DNA from: Clostridium sp. UBA6758
GTDB lineage: Bacteria > Bacillota > Clostridia > Clostridiales > Clostridiaceae
NCBI GenBank assembly: GCA_002453475.1
Contig: DKGY01000088.1
Coordinates: 60,700-69,537, forward strand
Reading direction: 5' to 3'
DNA length: 8,838 nucleotides
Position 1 is the stretch's first letter. The number at the start of each line of letters is the position of its first letter. Below, piece after piece: positions 1 through 5,993 of this stretch. Position numbers and translations under genes: made by a program. The notes under the pieces were generated by a model. It was not told the origin of the DNA. It made no database searches and worked only from the letters and a program-made list of their open reading frames with translations.

Positions 1-869
1 TCTTTACTTATTTTCTTTACAAAACCACTAAGGGCTTTTCCTGGTCCAACTTCTATGAAGGTATCAATTCCCATATCTATCATATTTTCTATGGTATTTT
101 GCCATTTAACAGAAGATTTAACCTGAGATTCTAACAACTGTCTAAGTTCCATTGCACTTTGTAAAACTTCTCCTGTAACATTAGGTATTACCTCTATATT
201 ACTTTCATTAAAGGTTACCTCACTTAATACATCTCCTAATTTTTTAGATGCATTTTTCATTAATTCTGTATGAAAACCTCCACTCACTGGTAGCTTAACA
301 ATTTTCTTGGCACCTTTATCCCTTAAAATTATCATAGCTTCTTCAACTAAGAAATTCTCTCCTGAAATTACAATTTGAGAACTACAATTGTAATTTGCTA
401 TACCTATTATTCCTTTATCACTAAGTTCATTACAGACTTTTTCTATAGTTTCTATTTTCCCACCAACGATCGCTGCCATGGAGCCGTTAGTTTTATCACT
501 ATCTTGCTTCATGAATATTCCTCTTTCTCTTACTACTCTTAATCCTTCGTCAAAATTGATAATTTCACTTGAGATTAGAGCAGAATATTCTCCAAGGCTC
601 AATCCTGCAACAACCTTAGGTTTTATTCCATAAGATTTTAAAATTTCAAATAATGCTATTGAAAGTGTTACTATAGCAACCTGATTGTTTTCAGTAGAAG
701 TTAATTCTTCTTATGGACCATTAAAGCAAAGGCTTGCTATATCTTTATTTAAGATTTTGTTAGCTTTATTGAATACTTCCTTAGCCACTAAAAATTCTTC
801 ATATATTTCCTTTCCCATCCCTACATATTGGCTACCTTGGCCTGGGAAAATAAATGCTATATTTTTCAT
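1..869 (-). pseudogene. fabD: Malonyl-CoA:ACP transacylase with internal stop codon, C-terminus cut by the window edge
   Basis: FabD moves malonate from CoA to ACP to supply fatty-acid elongation in the cytoplasm. The frame starts at ATG 869-867, preceded by GAGAGGT 15 nt after the fabK stop. It opens with the family motif FPGQGSQ (Q11) and continues through GLSLGE (catalytic Ser91), Arg116, GSMAAIVG, and the LPVSGGFHT segment with catalytic His200, to the EVGPGKAL motif. It leaves the window after about 289 codons, against a usual length near 310. Codon 53 (713-711) is TAA, in FNGP-stop-EELTSTENNQ, where homologues usually have a polar or charged residue such as Glu, Gln or Lys. No frameshift is present and the frame is open on both sides. 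No ATG or GTG lies between the stop and Ser91. The first in-frame ATG is codon 120, so a restart would lack the nucleophile. I infer a nonsense mutation or a base-call error. The family assignment is nearly certain; the pseudogene status is not. Confidence 0.85.
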
Positions 870-884
870 AGTTACCTCTCAAAA

Positions 885-1826
885 TTAAAATGTATTTATC
901 ATAGACTTAAGTAATTTTTCAGTACCTTCTATAAAATCTTTAATTATATCTTCGCAACTTTCTTGTTTTTTTATTAATCCTGCAATTTGACCTGCCATTA
1001 CAGAACCATTATCTATATCCCCTTCTATAACAGCTTTTCTAAGTCCTCCAACACCTAATTTTTCTAATTCTTCAGGTGATGTACCTGCCTTTTCAAGCTT
1101 TGAATATTCCCTAGACAATCTATTTCTAAGAACTCTTACAGGATGCCCAGTACTTCTACCCGTAACTATAGAATCTATATCCTTTGATTCTATTACCTTA
1201 TTTTTATAATTTTCATGGATATTACATTCATTAGCTGTAAGAAACCTAGTTCCTACTTGGAATCCATTAGCACCTAATGCTAATGCAGCTAACATTCCTC
1301 TAGAGTCACCTATACCACCAGCTGCTATAACAGGTATTTTTACTGCATCTACCACTTGAGGAAGAAGTGCCATAGTTGTAAGTTCGCCTATGTGTCCACC
1401 AGCTTCACAACCTTCAGCAATTACCATATCTGCTCCACTTCTTTCCATTCGTTTTGCAAGACCTGTTGATGCTACTACTGGAATAACCGTAATATTATGA
1501 TTTTTCCACATATCCATATATTTTCCTGGGTTTCCCGCACCTGTAGTAACAACCTTTACTCCTTCTTCACAAACAATCTTAGCAACCTCATCTGCATTAT
1601 CACTAAGGAGCATTATATTTACTCCAAAAGGTTTATCTGTTAATTCTTTAGCTCTTCTTATTTCTAATCTAACATTTTCTGGAGAGTTATTTCCTGCAGC
1701 TATAATTCCAAGTCCTCCCGCATTTGATACACTACTTGCTAATGTGCTATCTGCAATCCAAGCCATAGCCCCTTGAATTATAGGATATTGTATTCCTAAA
1801 GCTTCACATATATCTGATTTGAACAT
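885..1826 (-). CDS. fabK: Enoyl-ACP reductase II, FMN-dependent
   Basis: FabK reduces trans-2-enoyl-ACP to acyl-ACP in the last step of each fatty-acid elongation cycle, using FMN and NAD(P)H. The 313-residue protein has the usual family length and a nitronate monooxygenase/FabK-type TIM barrel. Visible motifs are YPIIQGAM (14-21) near the flavin, NAGGLGIIAAG (35-45), EGCEAGGHIG with the conserved catalytic His145, the flavin-phosphate loop AAGGIGD (168-174), and QVGTRF (190-195). A near-ideal AGGAGGT lies a few bases before ATG 1826. It sits 50 nt after acpP, a gap holding a hairpin, and 15 nt before fabD, the standard clostridial and streptococcal order. FabK is unrelated to the triclosan target FabI, so organisms relying on FabK are typically triclosan-tolerant (family knowledge). 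A general nitronate monooxygenase is the alternative, but the fab context makes FabK the better call. Confidence 0.95.
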   Translation of the reverse strand: MFKSDICEALGIQYPIIQGAMAWIADSTLASSVSNAGGLGIIAAGNNSPENVRLEIRRAKELTDKPFGVNIMLLSDNADEVAKIVCEEGVKVVTTGAGNPGKYMDMWKNHNITVIPVVASTGLAKRMERSGADMVIAEGCEAGGHIGELTTMALLPQVVDAVKIPVIAAGGIGDSRGMLAALALGANGFQVGTRFLTANECNIHENYKNKVIESKDIDSIVTGRSTGHPVRVLRNRLSREYSKLEKAGTSPEELEKLGVGGLRKAVIEGDIDNGSVMAGQIAGLIKKQESCEDIIKDFIEGTEKLLKSMINTF

Positions 1827-1845
1827 ATATACCTCCTATGGTTAA

Positions 1846-1869
1846 GGTCAGATAGATAGCTACCTGACC
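1846..1869 (-). other. Intergenic hairpin between acpP and fabK
   Basis: GGTCAG at 1846-1851 pairs with CTGACC at 1864-1869. After one mismatch, TAG (1853-1855) pairs with CTA (1860-1862), leaving a 4-nt loop. It lies between the acpP stop (1877) and the fabK ribosome site. No T-tract follows in the transcribed direction, so it does not look like a terminator. It could be an mRNA processing or stability element that lets acpP be expressed above the distal genes. That role is inference. Confidence 0.5.
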
Positions 1870-1876
1870 CTTTGTT

Positions 1877-2107
1877 TTAGTTAACTTTGCTTTCTATGTA
1901 GCTTGAAATATCTTGAACATTTTTAATGTTTTCTATATCCTCATTTGGAATTTCAATATCAAACTCTTCTTCTAAACTCATTACAATTTCAAATATTTCT
2001 AGAGAATCTATCCCTAAATCATCTGTGAAACTTGCTTGTATATTTAATTCCTCAACCTCTACACCTAATTCTTTTGCTATAACTTTTTTTACTCTTTCTA
2101 ATACCAT
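1877..2107 (-). CDS. acpP: Acyl carrier protein
   Basis: This 76-residue acidic protein is the carrier to which growing acyl chains are tethered through 4'-phosphopantetheine. The attachment site is Ser35 in LGIDSLEIFEI, the classic DSL signature at the start of helix II. The family's typical helix pattern follows, with the acidic stretch MSLEEEFDIEIPNED (43-57). The length is standard for ACP. AGGAGG lies 8 nt before ATG 2107. It sits 25 nt after fabH and upstream of fabK, which places it as the fatty-acid synthesis ACP rather than a polyketide or peptide-synthetase carrier. Activation by a holo-ACP synthase encoded elsewhere is expected. Confidence 0.96.
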   Translation of the reverse strand: MVLERVKKVIAKELGVEVEELNIQASFTDDLGIDSLEIFEIVMSLEEEFDIEIPNEDIENIKNVQDISSYIESKVN

Positions 2108-2132
2108 TTTTATTCCTCCTATAAATTTAAAA

Positions 2133-3107
2133 TTATTTATTCCATTTTAACAGTGCACTACCATAGGTTAGTCCACCACCAAATCCTATAACTACTATGT
2201 TATTCCCTTGTTGAATTTGACCATTTATATTTGCCTCATCTAAAGCTATTGGAATACTTGCACCAGATGTATTTCCTTTTTTATCTAAATTTGTAATAAA
2301 TTTAGATAAAGGTATACCAACTTTCTTACTAAAGCTTTCTATCATTCTTATATTAGCTTGATGTGGAAGTATAAAATCTATTTCTTCCTTTTTTATATTA
2401 CTTTCTTTAATAATTCTATTAAATTCTTCTTCCATAATCTTAACAGCAAACTTATAGATATCTTTTCCATTCATCTGAATCTTATTATTATTTATAACTT
2501 TCTTAGCATATGGATTCTCCATAGGAAGTATGTCGCAAGTAAGGGATTCACCTTTAGATCCTACACTTTTACAGTTGATATAACTTATATACTCTTTGGA
2601 ATCTTTTCCTATAACTACAGCTCCTGCTCCATCACCAAATAATACACAAGTATTTCTATCTTCCCAATTTACAATTTTAGATAGTACCTCTGCTCCAATT
2701 ATTAAAGCTTTTGTAGCCCTACCTGTTTCTATGTATCCCTTAGCTATGTCTAGAGCAAATATAAACCCACTACATGCAGCATTTATATCAAAAGCCATGG
2801 CATTTACAGCACCTATTTCCTTTTGTACATTACATGCAACTGATGGGATTAAACTATCTGGTGAAACTGTAGCCACTAAAATTAAATCAATTTCTTTACC
2901 ATCTACATCGCTATCTTCTAAAGCCTTTAAAGCTGACTTTATTGCTAATTCTGAAGTATCTTCTCCAAGAGAAATTCTTCTTTCTGCAATTCCAGTTCTC
3001 TCTCTAATCCAGCTATCTGAAGTATCTACAATATTTTCTATATCTTTGTTGTAAACTATATTAGATGGTGTATAAGAACCTGTTCCTAGTATTCTTGAAC
3101 CAATCAC
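2133..3107 (-). CDS. fabH: 3-oxoacyl-ACP synthase III (KAS III)
   Basis: FabH starts fatty-acid synthesis by condensing an acyl-CoA primer with malonyl-ACP. The protein is 324 residues, normal for the family, with a thiolase fold. The Cys-His-Asn triad is visible: Cys112 in INAACSGF, His249 in ILPHQANIRM, and Asn279 in KKGNTSGAS. Other landmarks are the N-terminal ILGTGSYTP, SDSWIRERTGI, LFGDGAGAVV (156-165) and the C-terminal GFGGGLTYGS. The start codon is GTG 3107-3105, with AAGGAG 7 nt upstream. An out-of-frame ATG overlaps it by two bases and stops at once (ATGTGA). It is the first biosynthetic gene of the operon, 16 nt after the marR-type regulator. Primer choice (acetyl or branched) cannot be read from the sequence. 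Confidence 0.96.
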   Translation of the reverse strand: MIGSRILGTGSYTPSNIVYNKDIENIVDTSDSWIRERTGIAERRISLGEDTSELAIKSALKALEDSDVDGKEIDLILVATVSPDSLIPSVACNVQKEIGAVNAMAFDINAACSGFIFALDIAKGYIETGRATKALIIGAEVLSKIVNWEDRNTCVLFGDGAGAVVIGKDSKEYISYINCKSVGSKGESLTCDILPMENPYAKKVINNNKIQMNGKDIYKFAVKIMEEEFNRIIKESNIKKEEIDFILPHQANIRMIESFSKKVGIPLSKFITNLDKKGNTSGASIPIALDEANINGQIQQGNNIVVIGFGGGLTYGSALLKWNK

Positions 3108-3123
3108 ATTTATTCTCCTTTAC

Positions 3124-3585
3124 TTATTTTTTAAGATTGTATTTTGATTTAAAGAAGCTATTTACTTTCTCTAGAGATCTTATTAGTACTTCTTCCTCTT
3201 CATCTGTTAAACCCTTTATAGTTTCATTAATCATGTCCTGATGAAATTTTCCATGAACCCTATATGCTAGTTTTCCTTTTCTAGTAAGGGCTATCATTAC
3301 AGACCTTCTATCTTCTTCTCCTCTTGTGCGTTCCACATATCCCTTTTTTACAAGTTTTGTTATCGCTGTGGTTAAAGTACCTACTGTAATATTTAAATCA
3401 TTTGCTACTTCTGTCATAGTTCTTGTATGATACATTCCTATAGCTTCAATAGTATGTATTTCAGTAACTGATAAATCTTTAAGTACTCCTTCTTGTAGTG
3501 CTGTTTGTTCAATCTCCAAAATATCGTTAAATATAGTTACTAATAATTCATTTAACACATGTTTATTTGAATTTAAGGATTTCAT
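3124..3585 (-). CDS. fabT: MarR-family regulator of fatty-acid synthesis, FabT-like
   Basis: This 153-residue MarR-type winged-helix protein heads the fab operon. Helix-turn-helix sequence lies around residues 56-80 (TMTEVANDLNITVGTLTTAI), followed by the wing with the family signature EEDRRSVMIALTRKG (90-104). Flanking helices probably form the dimer interface. In streptococci and lactococci the regulator in this position, FabT, represses fab genes, with long-chain acyl-ACP as corepressor. Two sites matching the FabT-type half-sites TTTGA/TCAAA overlap its own promoter at 3606-3634, so autorepression of the whole operon is the natural inference. AAGGAG lies 10 nt before ATG 3585. The MarR family is certain; the name FabT rests on position and operators, so a clostridial MarR with a similar role is the cautious reading. 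Confidence 0.85.
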   Translation of the reverse strand: MKSLNSNKHVLNELLVTIFNDILEIEQTALQEGVLKDLSVTEIHTIEAIGMYHTRTMTEVANDLNITVGTLTTAITKLVKKGYVERTRGEEDRRSVMIALTRKGKLAYRVHGKFHQDMINETIKGLTDEEEEVLIRSLEKVNSFFKSKYNLKK

Positions 3586-3605
3586 TTTATTTTATTCTCC
3601 TTTTG

Positions 3606-3618
3606 TTTGACTTTCAAA
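3606..3618 (-). promoter_or_regulatory. FabT-like operator 2 (downstream site)
   Basis: TTTGACTTTCAAA is a perfect TTTGA-N3-TCAAA dyad inside the 5' leader of the marR-fab operon. Its centre is 16 bp from that of the other site. The half-sites match those known for streptococcal FabT operators (from memory). Confidence 0.7.
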
Positions 3619-3621
3619 TAG

Positions 3622-3634
3622 TTTGATAATCAAA
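3622..3634 (-). promoter_or_regulatory. FabT-like operator 1 (over the transcription start)
   Basis: TTTGATAATCAAA is a perfect TTTGA-N3-TCAAA dyad. It shares one base with the -10 box at 3634-3639 and covers the expected start near 3627. Repressor bound here would block polymerase. Confidence 0.75.
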
Positions 3635-3662
3635 GTATATTACTAAAGAAAAATAAAGTCAA
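3634..3662 (-). promoter_or_regulatory. Sigma-A-type promoter of the marR-fab operon
   Basis: On the minus strand, TTGACT (3662-3657) and TATACT (3639-3634) are separated by 17 nt. An A/T-rich tract upstream could act as an UP element. The expected leader is about 40 nt before the marR ATG. The promoter lies after the M23 gene's terminator, so the fab operon starts independently. Confidence 0.85.
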
Positions 3663-3719
3663 TATATATTTTTTACTTTTATTTTTACAAATAATTTAAC
3701 TTGTTACAGTTTATTCATT

Positions 3720-3757
3720 TTATCAAAAATAAAGCCTAGATTTATCTAGACTTTATT
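3720..3757 (-). terminator. Rho-independent terminator of the M23 peptidase gene
   Basis: Arms 3728-3740 and 3745-3757 form a 13-bp stem with a 4-nt loop. The only non-Watson-Crick pair is a G-U in minus-strand RNA. A U-rich run follows (ATTTTTGATA). It starts 7 nt after the TAA at 3764. Confidence 0.85.
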
Positions 3758-3763
3758 AAAGAT

Positions 3764-4636
3764 TTAATATTCGGTTATCCCTGTGTATCCTAAAGGATCT
3801 ATTGGAACTCCATCTACTCTTATCTCAAAATGTAGATGTGGGCCTGTGCTATCTCCTGTATTACCAACCTCGGCTATAACCTGCCCCCTTAGAACCTGAT
3901 CTCCTTTAGACACATTTAATTTGCTACAATGTGCATATACGGTCTGCAAGTTATCACTATGGTCGATTATTACTACTTTACCATACCCGTCTGCTATTCC
4001 AGAAAAACTCACTTTCCCATCTAATGCAGCTTGTATTTTAGTGCCTGTATTTGCAGCTAAATCAATTCCCTTATGATAATATCCTTCTCTATTCTCACCA
4101 AAAGTAGAAGTTAATATACCTTTTATCGGCGTTGTTACTGAATTGTGTAAAAAAACCTCTCTATTTATTTGGGCACTTCCCCTACTAAGAGGCGTAAAAG
4201 CAACTTGCGAGCTATTAGTCTTTTGTATATATCTAACCTGATTTTCTTTTATAACTGTAAAGCTAATTAAATTGTTATCATTTGTATTATTGTATCCTAT
4301 TATTTTATTGGAAATTTCACTTTCACTTAAAACATCTTCTTTATTACAAGTTATTTTTTCATATACTATTTTATTATTTACAGTAATATCTTTAATATTA
4401 TCTATATTACAAGTATCTATATAGATATCTCTTATTTTATTAAGAGCATTATTACCTGTAGATTCATCAGCAACTATGCCGATTTCTACACCATCTGATT
4501 TCATAACTACTGCCTTTATTTTTTCATCTGCTTTTACATTTTCTTTTGCTTCTACCGGATTGATGGTAATCATAGTTAAAATACATAAGATCGATACACA
4601 TACTATGACTAATTCTCGTAGTATATTTTTCATCAT
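3764..4636 (-). CDS. Secreted or membrane-anchored M23 (LytM-type) peptidase
   Basis: This is a predicted zinc endopeptidase that cuts peptidoglycan cross-bridges or stem peptides outside the membrane. Residues 1-4 are charged, about 9-26 are hydrophobic, and PVEA-KE near residue 30 could be a signal-peptidase site, or the segment may stay as an anchor. Residues 40-165 form a lysine- and asparagine-rich region of no clear family. The C-terminal M23 domain (170-283) has all expected residues: His188 and Asp192 in HKGIDLA, His236 in YAHCS, and His267/His269 in GPHLHFEIR, so the metal site looks intact. The length is 290 residues. GGAGG precedes ATG 4636, and a second ATG follows directly. Start and ribosome site sit in a hairpin (4630-4663). 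It is a single-gene unit with its own terminator. SpoIIQ-like sporulation roles exist in this family, but nothing here proves one. Confidence 0.88.
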   Translation of the reverse strand: MMKNILRELVIVCVSILCILTMITINPVEAKENVKADEKIKAVVMKSDGVEIGIVADESTGNNALNKIRDIYIDTCNIDNIKDITVNNKIVYEKITCNKEDVLSESEISNKIIGYNNTNDNNLISFTVIKENQVRYIQKTNSSQVAFTPLSRGSAQINREVFLHNSVTTPIKGILTSTFGENREGYYHKGIDLAANTGTKIQAALDGKVSFSGIADGYGKVVIIDHSDNLQTVYAHCSKLNVSKGDQVLRGQVIAEVGNTGDSTGPHLHFEIRVDGVPIDPLGYTGITEY

Positions 4637-4663
4637 TGTATTACCTCCCTACTACAATGATAA
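4630..4663 (-). promoter_or_regulatory. Dyad enclosing the M23 ribosome site and start codon
   Basis: Arms 4653-4663 and 4630-4640 pair over 11 bp, with one G-U in minus-strand RNA and nine perfect inner pairs. The 12-nt loop carries GGGAGG. The 3' arm contains the start ATG and most of the second ATG. A candidate -10 (TATATT, 4667-4662) overlaps the 5' arm, so the dyad may act either as an RNA hairpin or as a DNA operator. Confidence 0.55.
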
Positions 4664-4804
4664 TATACCCCATTGCAAATATTTTAAACATAACTACTAA
4701 ATCAATAATCAAATTTATTATTAATAAAGTATTAATTTATATGCTAAAATTTATACATTTATTAATTATTAAATTTTACTTCTAATAAGTTTACTATATG
4801 TTAT

Positions 4805-4818
4805 ACTAAGGTTATAAT
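4805..4818 (+). repeat. Left arm of 14-bp inverted repeat upstream of the dnaD-like gene
   Basis: ACTAAGGTTATAAT is the exact reverse complement of 4923-4936. The core AAGGTTATAA (4808-4817) also occurs in direct orientation at 4846-4855. Confidence 0.75.
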
Positions 4819-4829
4819 ATAATTCTTAA

Positions 4830-4858
4830 TTGAAACTTATTCTAAAAGGTTATAAAAA
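4830..4858 (+). promoter_or_regulatory. Candidate promoter of the dnaD-like/dnaI operon
   Basis: TTGAAA (4830-4835) and TAAAAA (4853-4858) are 17 nt apart. TATAAA at 4851 with 15-nt spacing is an alternative -10. It lies between the arms of the inverted repeat. The AT-rich setting makes chance matches likely. Confidence 0.3.
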
Positions 4859-4922
4859 ATGAGTAATAAAATATAATTTACATAGTAAAAAATAATTTCT
4901 TTACTTATTATATACATATATA

Positions 4923-4936
4923 ATTATAACCTTAGT
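4923..4936 (-). repeat. Right arm of 14-bp inverted repeat upstream of the dnaD-like gene
   Basis: ATTATAACCTTAGT mirrors 4805-4818 exactly, with 104 nt between the arms. It ends 61 nt before the DnaD-like ATG. Confidence 0.75.
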
Positions 4937-4997
4937 TTTCAACGAGAGGGTAATGTAATAATATTATATTACGATAACATGGAAAGGTTGAGATTCT

Positions 4998-5993
4998 ATG
5001 AGTACTTTTATGTTTAAAACCAAAAATTTAGATTATACTCCCGTAAGTAATGTGTTTATAGATAACTTCATGACAAAGGCTAGAGGTGAGTATATAAAAG
5101 TTTATTTACTTGGTCTTAAATATTGTGTTAGTGGAGAAATAGGTGTAAACTCAACTCTTATAGCTTCAGCTCTATCCTTATTAGAAACTGACGTAATAAA
5201 TGCTTGGAATTATTGGAATGACGAAGGTGTTATAAGATTAGTTCCCATAGATAACATGGGAAATTATAATATAGAATTCTTAGAACTGACTAAGGCTCCC
5301 GATAACCGAAAGTCTGTAAATTTATTAAAAGAGCTAGATAATTCTATGGTTAAAGATATGTTGCAAGATATAGAAAGATTATTAGCACGTCCACTTTCGC
5401 CAAAAGAAATGACTACTTATCTTGGATGGCAAAATGACTTTAATTTTTCTCCTGAAATTATACTTTTACTTATAGAATATTGTGTTTCTAAAGGAAAATC
5501 TGACTATAGATATATTGAGAAAATAGCTATATCTTGGAATGATAACAATATAACCAATATAGATGAAGCACAAGACTATATAAAAAAACATGAGGATAAA
5601 TGGATTAATATAAGAAAAATATTAACTTATTTAGGTCTGAAAAATGGAGATGTAATGAAGCCTCAAGAAGAGCTCTTGGAAAAATGGCTAAATGTATATA
5701 ATTTTTCTTTAGAAATTATATATAAAGCTTGTGACATATGTTTTGAAAGACTAAGTAGGGCTGACTTCAAATATATTGATGGTATTCTTAATAGTTGGTT
5801 TAAAGACAACATTAAAACTCTTCAAGATATTGAGTTAAAAGATAAGAAAAAAATAAATTTTAAACCTATTATTAATGAAGTTTCTAATGCCAATTCAAAA
5901 AAAGGTAAAGGTAAATTTCACAGTTATGATCAAAGGACCTATGATTTCGAAGACTTAGAAAGAAAACTTTTAGGATGGGATAATAATGACTAA
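4998..5993 (+). CDS. DnaD/DnaB-like primosome protein with two DnaD domains
   Basis: Proteins of this family (DnaD and DnaB of Bacillus) help load the replicative helicase at oriC and at stalled forks. The 331-residue protein has an N-terminal region (about 15-100) consistent with the family's winged helix. Two DnaD-type C-terminal domains follow, each ending in the YxxxIxxxW signature: Tyr172-Ile176-Trp180 and Tyr259-Ile263-Trp267. A linker rich in Lys, Ser and Asn (282-306) leads to a conserved-looking tail, YDFEDLERKLLGWD (315-328). AAAGG lies 10 nt before ATG 4998. The frame overlaps the helicase loader by 8 nt, suggesting translational coupling. Bacillus dnaB is likewise followed by dnaI, so this may fill the DnaB position, although the repeats resemble DnaD. 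I therefore give no symbol. Confidence 0.88.
   Translation: MSTFMFKTKNLDYTPVSNVFIDNFMTKARGEYIKVYLLGLKYCVSGEIGVNSTLIASALSLLETDVINAWNYWNDEGVIRLVPIDNMGNYNIEFLELTKAPDNRKSVNLLKELDNSMVKDMLQDIERLLARPLSPKEMTTYLGWQNDFNFSPEIILLLIEYCVSKGKSDYRYIEKIAISWNDNNITNIDEAQDYIKKHEDKWINIRKILTYLGLKNGDVMKPQEELLEKWLNVYNFSLEIIYKACDICFERLSRADFKYIDGILNSWFKDNIKTLQDIELKDKKKINFKPIINEVSNANSKKGKGKFHSYDQRTYDFEDLERKLLGWDNND

Larger units (their letters stand above)
4637..4997. other. AT-rich divergent intergenic region
   Basis: These 361 nt separate the divergent M23 and DnaD-like genes. I see no open frame with a ribosome site and no RNA gene. It holds the M23 start-site dyad, a small near-palindrome TTTATTA-T-TAATAAA (4714-4728), the paired repeats at 4805-4818 and 4923-4936, a candidate plus-strand promoter near 4830-4858, and a near-palindrome at 4955-4972 just before the DnaD-like gene. 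The very high A+T content makes promoter calls weak here. Confidence 0.7.

Noticed and set aside
711..713. Programmed recoding or selenocysteine at the fabD stop
   Set aside because: The codon is TAA rather than TGA, I see no downstream structure that would support it, and neighbouring genes use TAA as a normal stop.
685..888. A 67-codon plus-strand frame over the start of fabD
   Set aside because: It is antisense to the clearly recognisable FabD N-terminus and has no supporting signals. The shorter plus-strand frames over acpP, fabH and the M23 gene are rejected for the same reason.
2596..3054. A 152-codon plus-strand reading frame
   Set aside because: It is antisense to fabH, lacks a ribosome site, and encodes low-complexity Ser/Ala/Ile sequence that mirrors the fabH codons.
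4637..4997. Replication origin (oriC) next to the DnaD-like gene
   Set aside because: The region is AT-rich with repeats, but I find no cluster of TTATCCACA-like DnaA boxes, and dnaA or dnaN is not adjacent.
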